The notes under the pieces were generated by a model that saw only the letters and a program-made list of their open reading frames with translations, ran no database searches and had not been told where the DNA came from. A DNA stretch of 64,000 nucleotides. It comes from Variovorax paradoxus (lineage in GTDB: Bacteria > Pseudomonadota > Gammaproteobacteria > Burkholderiales > Burkholderiaceae_C). Both the position numbers and the translations under genes were made by a program. The DNA lies in NCBI RefSeq assembly GCF_022009635.1, contig NZ_CP091716.1, positions 7,372,501-7,436,500 on the forward strand. The letters are read 5' to 3'. The first letter of the stretch is position 1; each line of letters opens with the position of its first letter. Below, piece by piece: positions 40,430 to 51,655 of the stretch.

Positions 40430-42898
40430 TCATTCGACCGATGCAGCCTGCCCCGCCTGCACGGCGGTGACGGCACGAAGAATCGACTCGCTCGTGGCCG
40501 GCGCCTTCAGCGGCGGATCGACCCTGTGGTCGCCGGCCGCCGACACGGCGTCGCGGATCGCGAAGAACACCGAGAACGGCAGCAGCAGCGGCGGCTCGCC
40601 CACGGCCTTGCTGCGGTGGATCGAGTCCTCGAAGTTCTGGCCTTCGAACAGGCGCACGTTGAACACGGGCGGGCAGTCGTTGGCGGTCGGGATCTTGTAG
40701 GTGCTGGGCGCGTGCGTGGTGAGCTTGCCGCTTTGCGGATGCCACACCAGCTCCTCGGTGGTGAGCCAGCCCATGCCCTGGATGAAGGCGCCCTCGACCT
40801 GGCCGATGTCCACCGCCGGGTTCAGCGACTTGCCCGCGTCGTGCAGGATGTCGGCGCGCAGCAGCTTCCATTCGCCGGTGAGCGTGTCGACGATCACCTC
40901 GCTCACCGCCGCGCCATAGGCGTAGTAGTAGAACGGGCGACCCTGCATCTTGTCCTTGTCCCAGCTCAGGCCAGGGGTGGCGTAGAAGCCGTCGGACCAC
41001 AGCTGCTTGCGGTCGAGGTAGGCCTCGCCCACCACGGTGCTGAAGGCCAGCGTCTTGCCGTTGACTTCGACCTTGTCGTTCGCGAAGCGCACCTCGCCGG
41101 GCTTGCCGCCGTGGCGCTCGGCCGCGCAATCGGCCAGCCGCTCGCGGATCTGGCGGGCCGCGTCCTGCGCGGCCTTGCCGTTCAGGTCGGCGCCGGTCGA
41201 TGCGGCCGTGGCCGAGGTGTTCGCCACCTTGGTGGTGTCGGTCGCGGTGACCCGCACGCGCTCGAAGCTCACGCCCAGCTCGTGCGCCACCACCTGCGCC
41301 ACCTTGGTGTTCAGGCCCTGCCCCATCTCGGTTCCGCCGTGGTTCACGAGGATCGAGCCGTCGGTGTATACATGCACCAGCGCGCCGGCCTGGTTGAAGT
41401 GCTTCACGTTGAAGGAAATGCCGAACTTCAGCGGCGCCAGCGCCAGCCCGCGCTTGAGCACGACGCTCTTTTTGTTGAAGGCCGCGATGTCGTCGCGCCG
41501 CGCGCGGTAGTCGCTGCTGGCCTCCAGTTCGGCCACGAGTTCGTGGACGATGTTGTCGGTCACCGTCTGGCGGTACGGGGTGACGTTGTTCTCGGTCTTT
41601 CCGTAGAAGTTGACGCGCCGCACGTCCAGCGGGTCGCACTTCAGTTCGCGGGCCACCGAGTCCATGATGTTCTCGATGGCAATGGCGCCCTGCGGGCCGC
41701 CGAAGCCGCGGAACGCGGTGTTGCTCTGCGTGTTGGTCTTGCCCGAGAAGCCGTGCATCGACACGTTGGGCAGCCAGTAGGCATTGTCGAAGTGGCACAG
41801 CGCGCGCGTCATCACCGGGCCGGACAGGTCGGCCGAGTGGCCGGCGCGCGAGACCATCGTGATCTCCGCGCCGAGGATGCGGCCCTCGTCGTCATAGCCC
41901 ACTTCGTACTCGTACCAGAAGCAGTGGCGCCGGCCGGTGACCATGAAGTCGTCGTCGCGATCCAGCCGCAGCTTCACCGGGCGTTGCAGCTGGCGCGCCG
42001 CGATGGCCGCCACGCAGGCGAAGAGCGCCGACTGCGATTCCTTGCCGCCGAAGCCGCCGCCCATGCGCCGGCACTCCACATGCACCTCGTTCGACTGCAG
42101 GTGCATGGCATGCGCCACCAGGTGCTGCATTTCGCTCGGATGCTGCGTCGAGCAGTGGATGTGCAGCGCGCCGCCCTCCTTGGGAATGGCGTAGCTGATC
42201 TGGCCCTCGAGATAGAACTGCTCCTGCCCGCCCACGTCCAGCGTGGACTTGTGACGGCGCGGCGCCTTGGCGATGGCGGTGCGCACGGCCGCCTCGTCGC
42301 CTTCGTTGGCACCGCCGCCGCTGCGCACGATGTGCATCGGCGGCACCACGTACTGGCCGCGCTCGTGGGCGGCCTGCGGCGTGAGCACCGGCGGCTGCGC
42401 CTCGATGGTCAGCGCGTCCTTGGCCTTCGCGGCAGCGCGGCGGGCGGCGTCGCGGGTCTCGGCGATCACCGCGAACACGGGCTGGCCGAGGTAGCGGATT
42501 TCGCCGCCGTCGTTCACCGGCAGCAGGATCGGGTCGTCGTGGATGATCGAGCCGCAGTCGTTGGTGCCCGGAATGTCGTCGGCCGTGATCACCGCCACCA
42601 CGCCCGGCATGGCGCGGATGGCGTCCAGCGACAGCGCCGTGACGCGGCCGTTGGCGGCCGGCGACAGGCCCAGCGCGCAGTGCAGCGTGCCGGCGAGTTC
42701 GGGAATGTCGTCGATGTAGGTGGCCTCGCCGGCCACGTGCAGGTGCGCCGACTCGTGCGGACGGCTGATGCCGACGCGCATGCCGCGCTCGTGCGCCAGC
42801 GCCTCGGCGCCCACGTCGATGCGGGCGGCGGTGTTGGTCAGGTAGTCGGCAAAAGCCTGGGCAGGCTGCAGCAGGCGGGCGTCGATGGGCTTGTTCAT
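40430..42898 (-). CDS. xdhB: Xanthine dehydrogenase molybdopterin-binding subunit
   Basis: An 822-aa large subunit that carries the molybdenum cofactor and hydroxylates hypoxanthine to xanthine to urate. Characteristic elements include the N-terminal GISRPHESAHLHVAGEATYI, GGGFGGKESQ (cofactor loop), FRGFGGPQGAIAIEN and, near the C-terminus, VGEPPLLLPFSVFFAI, whose glutamate is the catalytic base in the family. The start at 42898 is supported by AAGGAG; it lies 4 bp after xdhA. No xdhC maturation gene is found in the window. Confidence 0.96.
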   Translation of the reverse strand: MNKPIDARLLQPAQAFADYLTNTAARIDVGAEALAHERGMRVGISRPHESAHLHVAGEATYIDDIPELAGTLHCALGLSPAANGRVTALSLDAIRAMPGVVAVITADDIPGTNDCGSIIHDDPILLPVNDGGEIRYLGQPVFAVIAETRDAARRAAAKAKDALTIEAQPPVLTPQAAHERGQYVVPPMHIVRSGGGANEGDEAAVRTAIAKAPRRHKSTLDVGGQEQFYLEGQISYAIPKEGGALHIHCSTQHPSEMQHLVAHAMHLQSNEVHVECRRMGGGFGGKESQSALFACVAAIAARQLQRPVKLRLDRDDDFMVTGRRHCFWYEYEVGYDDEGRILGAEITMVSRAGHSADLSGPVMTRALCHFDNAYWLPNVSMHGFSGKTNTQSNTAFRGFGGPQGAIAIENIMDSVARELKCDPLDVRRVNFYGKTENNVTPYRQTVTDNIVHELVAELEASSDYRARRDDIAAFNKKSVVLKRGLALAPLKFGISFNVKHFNQAGALVHVYTDGSILVNHGGTEMGQGLNTKVAQVVAHELGVSFERVRVTATDTTKVANTSATAASTGADLNGKAAQDAARQIRERLADCAAERHGGKPGEVRFANDKVEVNGKTLAFSTVVGEAYLDRKQLWSDGFYATPGLSWDKDKMQGRPFYYYAYGAAVSEVIVDTLTGEWKLLRADILHDAGKSLNPAVDIGQVEGAFIQGMGWLTTEELVWHPQSGKLTTHAPSTYKIPTANDCPPVFNVRLFEGQNFEDSIHRSKAVGEPPLLLPFSVFFAIRDAVSAAGDHRVDPPLKAPATSESILRAVTAVQAGQAASVE

Positions 42899-42902
42899 GG
42901 TC

Positions 42903-44549
<1,647 letters not shown>

Positions 44550-44616
44550 GCTTCTGGGGCTCGTGGGTGACCCGTCATGGGTCAGTCATGGACGTTAGCG
44601 GCTTGTCGGGGCTCTT

Positions 44617-44659
44617 GCATACGGGCAGGCCCATAACGCGTATGTGGGGGCCGGTATGC
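44617..44659. promoter_or_regulatory. Concentric dyad upstream of xdhAB
   Basis: GCATAC (44617-44622) pairs with GTATGC (44654-44659), and CATA (44632-44635) pairs with TATG (44641-44644), all around the same centre at 44638. It lies 68 bp before xdhA. A nested dyad of this size suggests binding of a multimeric regulator, most simply the LysR protein at 39346-40326. Confidence 0.45.
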
Positions 44660-44723
44660 CACGTACGGGGAAACCCTTGCGCCGGGGCTGCAATTCCCGG
44701 GCCATGCAGGGCCCGGGCCGCGC

Positions 44724-45503
44724 TCAGCCCTGCGCGATGGCCACCCAGGCGGTGGCGATCAGCGTCGAGCCCGCCGCCGCCAGCAGCCCGCCGACCAGCC
44801 ACTTGAGCGTGCGCGGCTTGAGCTTGTTGGGCAGGCGGTGGTGCAGCCGCGTCGCGCCGTACACCACCGGCATCGCACAGCCGGCCAAGAGCGCCGAGTA
44901 CCACGAGAAATGCCCCGTCGGCACCACGATCACCAGCCGCACGAGCGAGTTGAACGCGAACATCAGCAGCAGCGCGCGGCGCACCAGTTCGCGGTCCAGC
45001 GGCTGGCGGTACATGTGGAACACGATGGGCGGCCCGGAGCTGGAGAACAGCCCGCCCAGCACGCCCGACAGCCCACCGATCACGGCGAAGCTGCGCGGGC
45101 CCGACACCGCCGGCAGCGGCCTGCCCTGCATCACCAGCAGCACGGCGCAGCCCAGGATCGACACCCCCAGCAGCCCGCGCAGCCAGTTGACCGCGCCGCC
45201 GCTGAGCCAGGTCAGCAGCATGAGCCCGACGATCACGCCCACCGTGCTGCCGTTGAGCGCCGGCTTCATGAGCCGCCACGGCACCACGCCGGGCCGGGCG
45301 CGGAAGTAGGTCCATGCGTTGATGAGGCTGAGCACCGTCGCGGCGTTGGCCGTGTCGCTCACGCTGGCGATGTGGAACACCGACACCAGGCCAAGCAGGA
45401 TCAGGCTGAATGCAAAACCCGTGAGGTTCTGCGCGTAAGTGGCGAGCGCGACGCAAGCCATGAAGACCAGCACGGGGCCGGCCTCGGAAAAAATCAATTG
45501 CAC
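44724..45503 (-). CDS. TauE/SafE-family membrane permease
   Basis: A 259-aa protein with about eight hydrophobic helices of the TauE/SafE (DUF81) group. Typical features are FIGGLSGVLGGLFSSSGPP-like sequence in the middle (read as VIGGLSGVLGGLFSSSGPPI) and the internal repeat of the two halves. The family is linked to export of sulfite, sulfoacetate and other organic anions; the substrate here is not known. It starts 22 bp after the NRAMP-like gene on the same strand, so the two may be co-transcribed. Confidence 0.88.
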   Translation of the reverse strand: MQLIFSEAGPVLVFMACVALATYAQNLTGFAFSLILLGLVSVFHIASVSDTANAATVLSLINAWTYFRARPGVVPWRLMKPALNGSTVGVIVGLMLLTWLSGGAVNWLRGLLGVSILGCAVLLVMQGRPLPAVSGPRSFAVIGGLSGVLGGLFSSSGPPIVFHMYRQPLDRELVRRALLLMFAFNSLVRLVIVVPTGHFSWYSALLAGCAMPVVYGATRLHHRLPNKLKPRTLKWLVGGLLAAAGSTLIATAWVAIAQG

Positions 45504-45525
45504 GAACTCTGTCTCTATCTCGATC

Positions 45526-46779
45526 TCAGCGCACCAGATCCCAACCCATCATCAAGGCCGCGAATCCCATCAAAGCGGTGCCGCCCCAGCCCAGCCAGCG
45601 GGTACGGCGCCCGGAGGTGAACACACCCATCACATTCTCGCGCGTCACGAGGATCATCATGGCCGCCATGATCGGCACCGCGACGACGCCGTTGATCACC
45701 GCGCTCCAGTAGAGCGCCTTCATGGGATCGATGGGCGTGAAGTCGAGCGCCGTGCCGACCAGCGTGGCCACGGCGATGATGCCGTAGAACTCCTTGGCCT
45801 CGCGCCAGTGCCGCTCCAGCCCTTCTTCCCAGCCGAAGGCCTCGGCCACCGCATAGGCCGCCGAAGAAGCCAGCACGGGCACCGCCAGCAGCCCGGTGGC
45901 GATGATGCCGCCGGCAAACAGCCAGAAGGCGAAGTCGCCGGCCAGCGGGCGCAGCGCCTCGGCCGCCTGCGCGGCGGAGGTCACGTCGTGCACCCCGGCC
46001 GCATACAGCACCGCCGCGCCCACCACCATCACGAAGAAGGCGATCAGGTTCGAGAAGGTCATGCCCATCCAGGTGTCCAGCCGCACCCGCTTCAGGTCGT
46101 GCCGCACTTCCTGATCGGTGCCCTTTCGGCCGCCCTTGAGCCGCAGCTCCTCGACCTCCTGCGACGCCTGCCAGAAGAACAGGTACGGGGAAATGGTGGT
46201 TCCCAGCAGCGCCACGATCATCATCCAGTAGTCGCCGCGCCACTGCAGCCTGGGCACGACCAGGTCGTGCAGCACCTGCGCCCAGTGCACCTGCACCACG
46301 AACACCGCCGCCACGTAGGCGAACAGCGTGAGCGTCAGCCACTTGAGAATGTGGGCCAGCTTGCGGTAGGGCACGAACACCTGCAGCAGCACCGTCACCA
46401 GGCCGAAGATCAGCGAATGGAAGTGCGCGCCGCCGCCCACCACCAGCTGCAGCGCCTCGCCCATGGCGGCGATGTCGGCCGCGATGTTGATGGTGTTGGC
46501 CACCACCAGCAGCGACACCAGCACGATCAGGAAGCCGCGCGGCATGTGCTCGCGCAGGTTGGCCGCCACGCCCTTGCCGGTGACGCGGCCGATGCGCGCC
46601 GACACCAGCTGGATCGCCACCATGAACGGCAGCGACAGAAACACGGTCCAGAGCAGCCCCGTGCCGAACTGGGCGCCGGCCTGCGTGTAGGTCGCGATGC
46701 CGGACGGGTCGTCGTCGGCCGCGCCGGTGACGACGCCGGGGCCGACGTGGCGCAGGAATGAGGGAATGCGTTTCTTCAT
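45526..46779 (-). CDS. NRAMP-related divalent metal transporter
   Basis: A 417-aa membrane protein with about 11 helices. The first helix carries DDDPSGIATYTQAG, the counterpart of the metal-binding DPGN motif of NRAMP Mn/Fe transporters, with Ser instead of Gly and Gly instead of Asn. The helix-6 MPH motif is not evident: the ANTINIAADIAAMGEAL region is in the earlier helix 3. The substrate may therefore differ from Mn2+/Fe2+, as in other NRAMP-related branches. It precedes the TauE-like gene in the same direction. Confidence 0.85.
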   Translation of the reverse strand: MKKRIPSFLRHVGPGVVTGAADDDPSGIATYTQAGAQFGTGLLWTVFLSLPFMVAIQLVSARIGRVTGKGVAANLREHMPRGFLIVLVSLLVVANTINIAADIAAMGEALQLVVGGGAHFHSLIFGLVTVLLQVFVPYRKLAHILKWLTLTLFAYVAAVFVVQVHWAQVLHDLVVPRLQWRGDYWMMIVALLGTTISPYLFFWQASQEVEELRLKGGRKGTDQEVRHDLKRVRLDTWMGMTFSNLIAFFVMVVGAAVLYAAGVHDVTSAAQAAEALRPLAGDFAFWLFAGGIIATGLLAVPVLASSAAYAVAEAFGWEEGLERHWREAKEFYGIIAVATLVGTALDFTPIDPMKALYWSAVINGVVAVPIMAAMMILVTRENVMGVFTSGRRTRWLGWGGTALMGFAALMMGWDLVR

Positions 46780-46830
46780 GTCAGGCCGATGGTGGCATGG
46801 CGAGCCTGACCGCTGAATGAGTGCCTGCGC

Positions 46831-47745
46831 TCATGCACGCTCGGAGAACAGCGCGACGATGACCTGCCGCAGCCAGCGGTTGCCCGGGTCGGCCTCGAAG
46901 CGCTTGCTCCAGTGCAGCGACACCGTGAAGTCGCGCAGCGGAAACGAGGGCTCGACGATGGCGTAGCCGCCTTCCTGCGCAAAGCCGCGCGCGATGTTGC
47001 GCGGCATCACCACCGCAAGGTCGGTGGCGCGCACGATGGCCGGCAGCACCATGAAGTGCTCCGTCGTCAGGCGCACCCGGTCTTCCAGGTTCAGCAGCTG
47101 CAGGATGCGCAGGGTGTCGGCGTGCGTGCGCACCGTCACGTAGTCGAGCTCCTGCAGCGCCTCGAGCAGCGCCTGGCCGCTGCGCCGGCGCTTCACGAAG
47201 GGATGGTCGTGGCGCAGCAGCACGATGTAGCGATCGCGCAGCAGCTGGGCGCGCTGGGTGTCCTTCACGCGGGGCAGGAAGCCGAAGGCGAAGTCGACCT
47301 TGCCGCTGTCCAGCGCGGTGGCGATCTCGCCCGCGGCCAGCGGCATGGTCTCGACCCGCACGCCCGGCGACAGCTCGCGCAGCCGCGCCATCAGCGCCGG
47401 CAGGAAGCGCCCCTCGCCGATGTCGCTCATGTGGATGCGGAACAGCTTGCGCGAAGCCGCCGGGTCGAAGCGCTCCGGCTCGGACAGCGCCTCCTGCAGC
47501 GTGGCCAGCGCGGACTGGACCGACACCGCCAGCCGCTCGGCGCGCGGCGTCGGCGCCACGCCGCCGGGGGTGCGGGTGAACAGCGCATCGCCCAGCAGCA
47601 GGCGCAGCCGGGTCAGGCCGTGGCTGGCGGCCGGCTGCGTCAGGCCCAGGGCCTCGGCCGCGCGGCTCACGTTGCGGGACCGGTAGACCGCGTCGAAGAG
47701 CCGCAGCAGGTTGAGGTCGACCGCGTCGATATGCACTGAATTCAT
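46831..47745 (-). CDS. LysR-family transcriptional regulator
   Basis: A 304-aa LysR protein. The HTH is at about 8-66 (DLNLLRLFDAVYRSRNVSRA, AEALGLTQPAASHGLTRLRL), with the effector domain after residue 95. The start at 47745 gives the normal NodD/LinR-like N-terminus; longer versions add unrelated sequence. It is divergent from the IorA-type gene with 77 bp between, so it is the likely regulator of the aromatic 2-oxo acid operon. Confidence 0.92.
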   Translation of the reverse strand: MNSVHIDAVDLNLLRLFDAVYRSRNVSRAAEALGLTQPAASHGLTRLRLLLGDALFTRTPGGVAPTPRAERLAVSVQSALATLQEALSEPERFDPAASRKLFRIHMSDIGEGRFLPALMARLRELSPGVRVETMPLAAGEIATALDSGKVDFAFGFLPRVKDTQRAQLLRDRYIVLLRHDHPFVKRRRSGQALLEALQELDYVTVRTHADTLRILQLLNLEDRVRLTTEHFMVLPAIVRATDLAVVMPRNIARGFAQEGGYAIVEPSFPLRDFTVSLHWSKRFEADPGNRWLRQVIVALFSERA

Positions 47746-47822
47746 GTTGGATAGCCGTCTTATTTTATTGAAGTATGGCGGCGCCCCGACCAAACTGCGA
47801 CACCCCGAAAAAAAGAGACACG

Positions 47823-49982
47823 ATGGAAGTTTCATTCAGCAAGGAAGTCGAGATGCTGCGTCTCGGCGCAGGCGACACTTTTCACGGCGAGGGCATCCTC
47901 GCGATCACCAAGGGCCTGCTGCAGTCGGGCGTGGCCTATGTCGGGGGCTACCAGGGGGCGCCGGTGTCCCACCTGCTGGACGTGATGGTCCAGGGCAAGG
48001 CCTACATGGACGAGCTGGGCGTGCACGTGGAGGCCTGCTCCAACGAAGCCTCGGCCGCGGCGATGCTCGGTGCCTCCATCCACTACCCGCTGCGCGGCGC
48101 GGTCACCTGGAAGTCCATCGTCGGCACCAACGTGGCGGCCGACGCGCTGTCGAACCTGTCGTCGCCGGGCGTGACCGGCGGCGTGCTGATCGTGGTCGGC
48201 GAGGACTACGGCGAAGGCGCCAGCGTGATCCAGGAGCGCACCCATGCCTATGCGCTGAAGTCGAGCATGTGCCTGCTCGACCCGCGCCCCGACCTGGGCG
48301 TGATGGTGCGCATGGTGGAAGAGGGCTTCCGCCTCTCGGAAAGCTCCAGCATGCCCTGCCTGATGGAGCTGCGCATCCGCACCTGCCATGTGCGCGGCAG
48401 CTTCGAGTGCAAGGACAACCTGGCGCCCGCCGTCTCGACCCGCGCGTTGATGACGGAGCCGGCCGGCTTCAACTACATGAAGCTGGCGCACCCGCCCGTC
48501 ACCTTCCGCCACGAGAAGCTCAAGGGCGACGAACGCATTCCCGCCGCGCGGCGCTACATCGTCGAGCACGGGCTCAACGAGCTGGTGCCGGGACAACGCC
48601 ATGCCGACCTCGGCATCGTGGTGCAGGGCGGCCTGTACAACGCGCTGATCCGCAGCCTGCAGCAGCAGGGGCTGGCCGATGCCTTCGGCGAGACCGACAT
48701 CCCGATCCTCGTGCTCAACGTGACCTATCCGCTGGTGCCCGAGCAGGTCGCCGACTTCTGCGTGGGCAAGCGCGCGGTGCTGGTGGTGGAAGAAGGCCAG
48801 CCCGAATACATCGAGCAGGACATCGCCACGCTGCTGCGCCGGCGCGACATCCAGACGCCGCTGCATGGCAAGGACATGCTGCCGTCGGCCGGCGAGTACG
48901 GCGTGGAAGTGCTGTCGGGCGGCATCGGCGCCTTTGCCGCGAAGTACATCGAGCCGGGCGAAGCCTCTTCTTCGGCCCAGGCCTGGCTGGCCGGCAATCG
49001 CGAGCGCCGCGAGGCCGTGGCGCGCCGCCTGAGCGCCCCGCTGCCCAACCGGCCGCCGAGCTTCTGCATCGGCTGCCCGGAGCGGCCGGTGTTCTCGGCC
49101 CTCAAGCTCGCGCAGCAGGAAACGGGGCCGGTGCACATCGCGGCCGACATCGGCTGCCATGCCTTCGGCACCTTCGAGCCCTTCTCGATGGGCCACTCGA
49201 TCCTGGGCTACGGCATGAGCCTGGCCAGCCGAGCGGGCGTGGCGCCGATGATGAACCGGCGCACCCTGTCGATCATGGGCGACGGCGGCTTCTGGCACAA
49301 CGGGCTGCTCACCGGCGTGCAGAGCGCGCTGTTCAATGGCGACGACGCGGTGCTGCTGATCTTCAAGAACGGCTACACCTCGGCCACCGGCACGCAGGAC
49401 ATCATCTCCACGCCCGACGACGAGATCAAGGAGCGCGCCGTCGACAAGCAGCAGAGCCTGGTCGACAAGAACCAGACCATCGAGGCCACGCTGAAAGGCC
49501 TGGGCGTGCAGTGGATGCGCACCGTGACCACCTACGACGTGGAGCGCATGCGCAAGACGCTGACCGAGGCGCTCACCAGCGACTTCAACGGCCTGAAGGT
49601 GGTGATCGCCGAAGGCGAGTGCCAGCTGGAACGCCAGCGCCGCATCAAGCCCTGGATCGCCGGGCTGCTGCGCAAGGGCGAACGCGTGGTGCGCGTGAAG
49701 TACGGCGTCGACGAAGACGTGTGCAACGGCGACCACGCCTGCATCCGCCTGTCGGGCTGCCCCACGCTCACGCTCAAGGACAACCCCGATCCGCTGAAGG
49801 TGGACCCGGTGGCGACCGTGATCGACGGCTGCGTCGGTTGCGGCCTGTGCGGTGCCAACGCGCACGCGGCCACCCTGTGCCCGAGCTTCTACCGGGCCGA
49901 GGTGGTGCAGAACCCGAAGTGGCATGAACGCCTCCTGCACGGCCTTCGCGGTGCCGTGGTGCGCGCACTGCAACCGGCATGA
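47823..49982 (+). CDS. iorA: Indolepyruvate ferredoxin oxidoreductase alpha-type subunit
   Basis: A 719-aa thiamine-diphosphate enzyme that would decarboxylate an aryl 2-oxo acid to the acyl-CoA and reduce ferredoxin. The N-terminal pyrimidine-binding domain has VGGYQGAPVSHLLD. The ThDP motif is MGDGGFWHNGLL with IFKNGYTSATG (about 480-520). Fe-S ligands are in FCIGCPERP, VCNGDHACIRLSGCP and CVGCGLCGANAHAATLCP. The N-proximal cysteine set of the C-terminal ferredoxin-like part has only three cysteines. The stop overlaps an in-frame ATG of the next gene, which favours coupled translation. Confidence 0.92.
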   Translation: MEVSFSKEVEMLRLGAGDTFHGEGILAITKGLLQSGVAYVGGYQGAPVSHLLDVMVQGKAYMDELGVHVEACSNEASAAAMLGASIHYPLRGAVTWKSIVGTNVAADALSNLSSPGVTGGVLIVVGEDYGEGASVIQERTHAYALKSSMCLLDPRPDLGVMVRMVEEGFRLSESSSMPCLMELRIRTCHVRGSFECKDNLAPAVSTRALMTEPAGFNYMKLAHPPVTFRHEKLKGDERIPAARRYIVEHGLNELVPGQRHADLGIVVQGGLYNALIRSLQQQGLADAFGETDIPILVLNVTYPLVPEQVADFCVGKRAVLVVEEGQPEYIEQDIATLLRRRDIQTPLHGKDMLPSAGEYGVEVLSGGIGAFAAKYIEPGEASSSAQAWLAGNRERREAVARRLSAPLPNRPPSFCIGCPERPVFSALKLAQQETGPVHIAADIGCHAFGTFEPFSMGHSILGYGMSLASRAGVAPMMNRRTLSIMGDGGFWHNGLLTGVQSALFNGDDAVLLIFKNGYTSATGTQDIISTPDDEIKERAVDKQQSLVDKNQTIEATLKGLGVQWMRTVTTYDVERMRKTLTEALTSDFNGLKVVIAEGECQLERQRRIKPWIAGLLRKGERVVRVKYGVDEDVCNGDHACIRLSGCPTLTLKDNPDPLKVDPVATVIDGCVGCGLCGANAHAATLCPSFYRAEVVQNPKWHERLLHGLRGAVVRALQPA

Positions 49983-49996
49983 GGAGCGAGGAAATC

Positions 49997-51613
49997 ATGG
50001 AACAGAACCGCCCTCTCACATTGCTCGTCTGCGCCCTTGGCGGCGAAGGCGGCGGCGTGCTCACCGAATGGCTCGTCGACATCGCGCGCCATGCCGGCTA
50101 CGCCGCGCAGAGCACGTCGATTCCCGGCGTGGCGCAGCGTACCGGCGCCACCACCTACTACATCGAAGTGTTCCCGGTGCCGCTCGCGCGGCTCGGCGGG
50201 CGCCGGCCGGTGTTCAGCCTGAGCCCGGTGCCGGGCGCGCTCGACGCCATCGTGTCGTCGGAGCTTCTGGAGACCGCGCGCCAGATCGGCAACGGCATGA
50301 GCGCGCCGCTGCGCACGCTGGTCATCAGCTCGTCGGCGCGCATTCTCACGACGGCCGAGCGCATGGAGCCCGGCGACGGCCGCGCCGACGCGCAGCGGCT
50401 GCTGGACGTGGTCAAGGCCTTCAGCCGCGAGCACCATGTGTTCGACATGAACGCCATCGCGCGCGACAGCGGCACCGTGGTCAGCGCGGTGATGCTCGGC
50501 GCCATCGCGGGCAGCGGGCTGTTCCCGTTCCCGCGCGAGGCCTACGAGCACGTGGTGCGCGGCGGCGACACGAGCGCACCGGACAAGCTGAGCAAGATGG
50601 CCGCGGCCAGCCTGCGCGGCTTCGCCGCCGCCTTCGACGCGGTGAGCGCGCCGCGCGCGCAGGCCGCCTTCGTGAGCAGCGTTCTGGCCAGCGACACGAG
50701 CGACGCGCCGCCTCCGGCCGGCGCCCTGCCCGCCGAGCTGGCGCGGCGCTTTCCGCCCGCGGTGCACGACATGCTCACGCTCGGCCATGCCCGCGTGCTC
50801 GACTACCAGGACACGGCCTATGCCGCGCTCTACGCCGACCGGCTGGGCCGCGTGCTCGACGCCGAACGCGCCGCCGATCCGGCCGGCGCGCAGGGCTTTG
50901 CCATCACCCGCGAGATGGCGCGCTGGCTCGCGCTGTGGATGGCCTTCGACGACATCGTGCGCGTGGCCGCGCTCAAGGGTCGTGCGAGCCGTGCGCAGCG
51001 CGTGCGGCAGGAGGTGCGCGCCGGCGAGGACGACATCGTGAAGGTCTACGACCACTTCAAGCCCGGCGCGGCCGAGTTCGCGGCGCTGCTGCCGGCTTCG
51101 CTCTCGCGCCGCGTCACGGCCTGGGACCGGGCCCGCCAGGCGCGCGGCCAGGAGCCGTGGGCGCTGCCGCTGAAGGTGGGCAGCCATTCGGTGTTCGGCA
51201 TGGCATCGCTGCGCCTGCTGGCATCGCTGCGCTGGCTGCGCCGCCGGGGCAGCCGCTTCGCGGAGGAACAGGCCCTGATCGAGCGCTGGCTCGCGGCGGT
51301 GGAAACCGGCACGCGCGAAGCCTGGGCGCTGGGCCATGAACTGGCGCTGTGCGGGCGCCTCATCAAGGGCTATGGCAGCACCAACGAGCGCGGCAAGCAC
51401 AACCTGCTGCACGTGATCGATGCGCTGGCCGGCCGCACGGCGCTGCCGGCGTCGGCGCGGACCACCGCGATCGCCGCGGCCCGCGAGGCGGCGCTGGCGG
51501 ACGAAGGCGGCAAGGCGCTCGATGCCGCGCTGGCGGCGCATGGCGCGGCGCCGCGGCCGGTGCAGGCGCAGCCGATCCGCTGGATGAAACGGCCGCCCCC
51601 ACTGAAGGTTTGA
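49997..51613 (+). CDS. Indolepyruvate oxidoreductase beta-type subunit, long form
   Basis: A 538-aa partner of IorA. The N-terminal 200 residues are the usual gamma/beta domain (LLVCALGGEGGGVLTEWLVD, TSIPGVAQRTGATTYYIEVF). Archaeal IorB stops there. The extra 330 residues (from about 215) form a helical domain also found in proteobacterial homologues, with RVTAWDRARQARGQEPWALP and ALIERWLAAVETGTREAWAL. ATG 49997 has GAGGA in front; ATG 49979 overlaps the iorA stop and is an alternative. Confidence 0.88.
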   Translation: MEQNRPLTLLVCALGGEGGGVLTEWLVDIARHAGYAAQSTSIPGVAQRTGATTYYIEVFPVPLARLGGRRPVFSLSPVPGALDAIVSSELLETARQIGNGMSAPLRTLVISSSARILTTAERMEPGDGRADAQRLLDVVKAFSREHHVFDMNAIARDSGTVVSAVMLGAIAGSGLFPFPREAYEHVVRGGDTSAPDKLSKMAAASLRGFAAAFDAVSAPRAQAAFVSSVLASDTSDAPPPAGALPAELARRFPPAVHDMLTLGHARVLDYQDTAYAALYADRLGRVLDAERAADPAGAQGFAITREMARWLALWMAFDDIVRVAALKGRASRAQRVRQEVRAGEDDIVKVYDHFKPGAAEFAALLPASLSRRVTAWDRARQARGQEPWALPLKVGSHSVFGMASLRLLASLRWLRRRGSRFAEEQALIERWLAAVETGTREAWALGHELALCGRLIKGYGSTNERGKHNLLHVIDALAGRTALPASARTTAIAAAREAALADEGGKALDAALAAHGAAPRPVQAQPIRWMKRPPPLKV

Positions 51614-51655
51614 GACGTACCGCAAGACAAGACAGAACAAGACAGGAGACAACCG

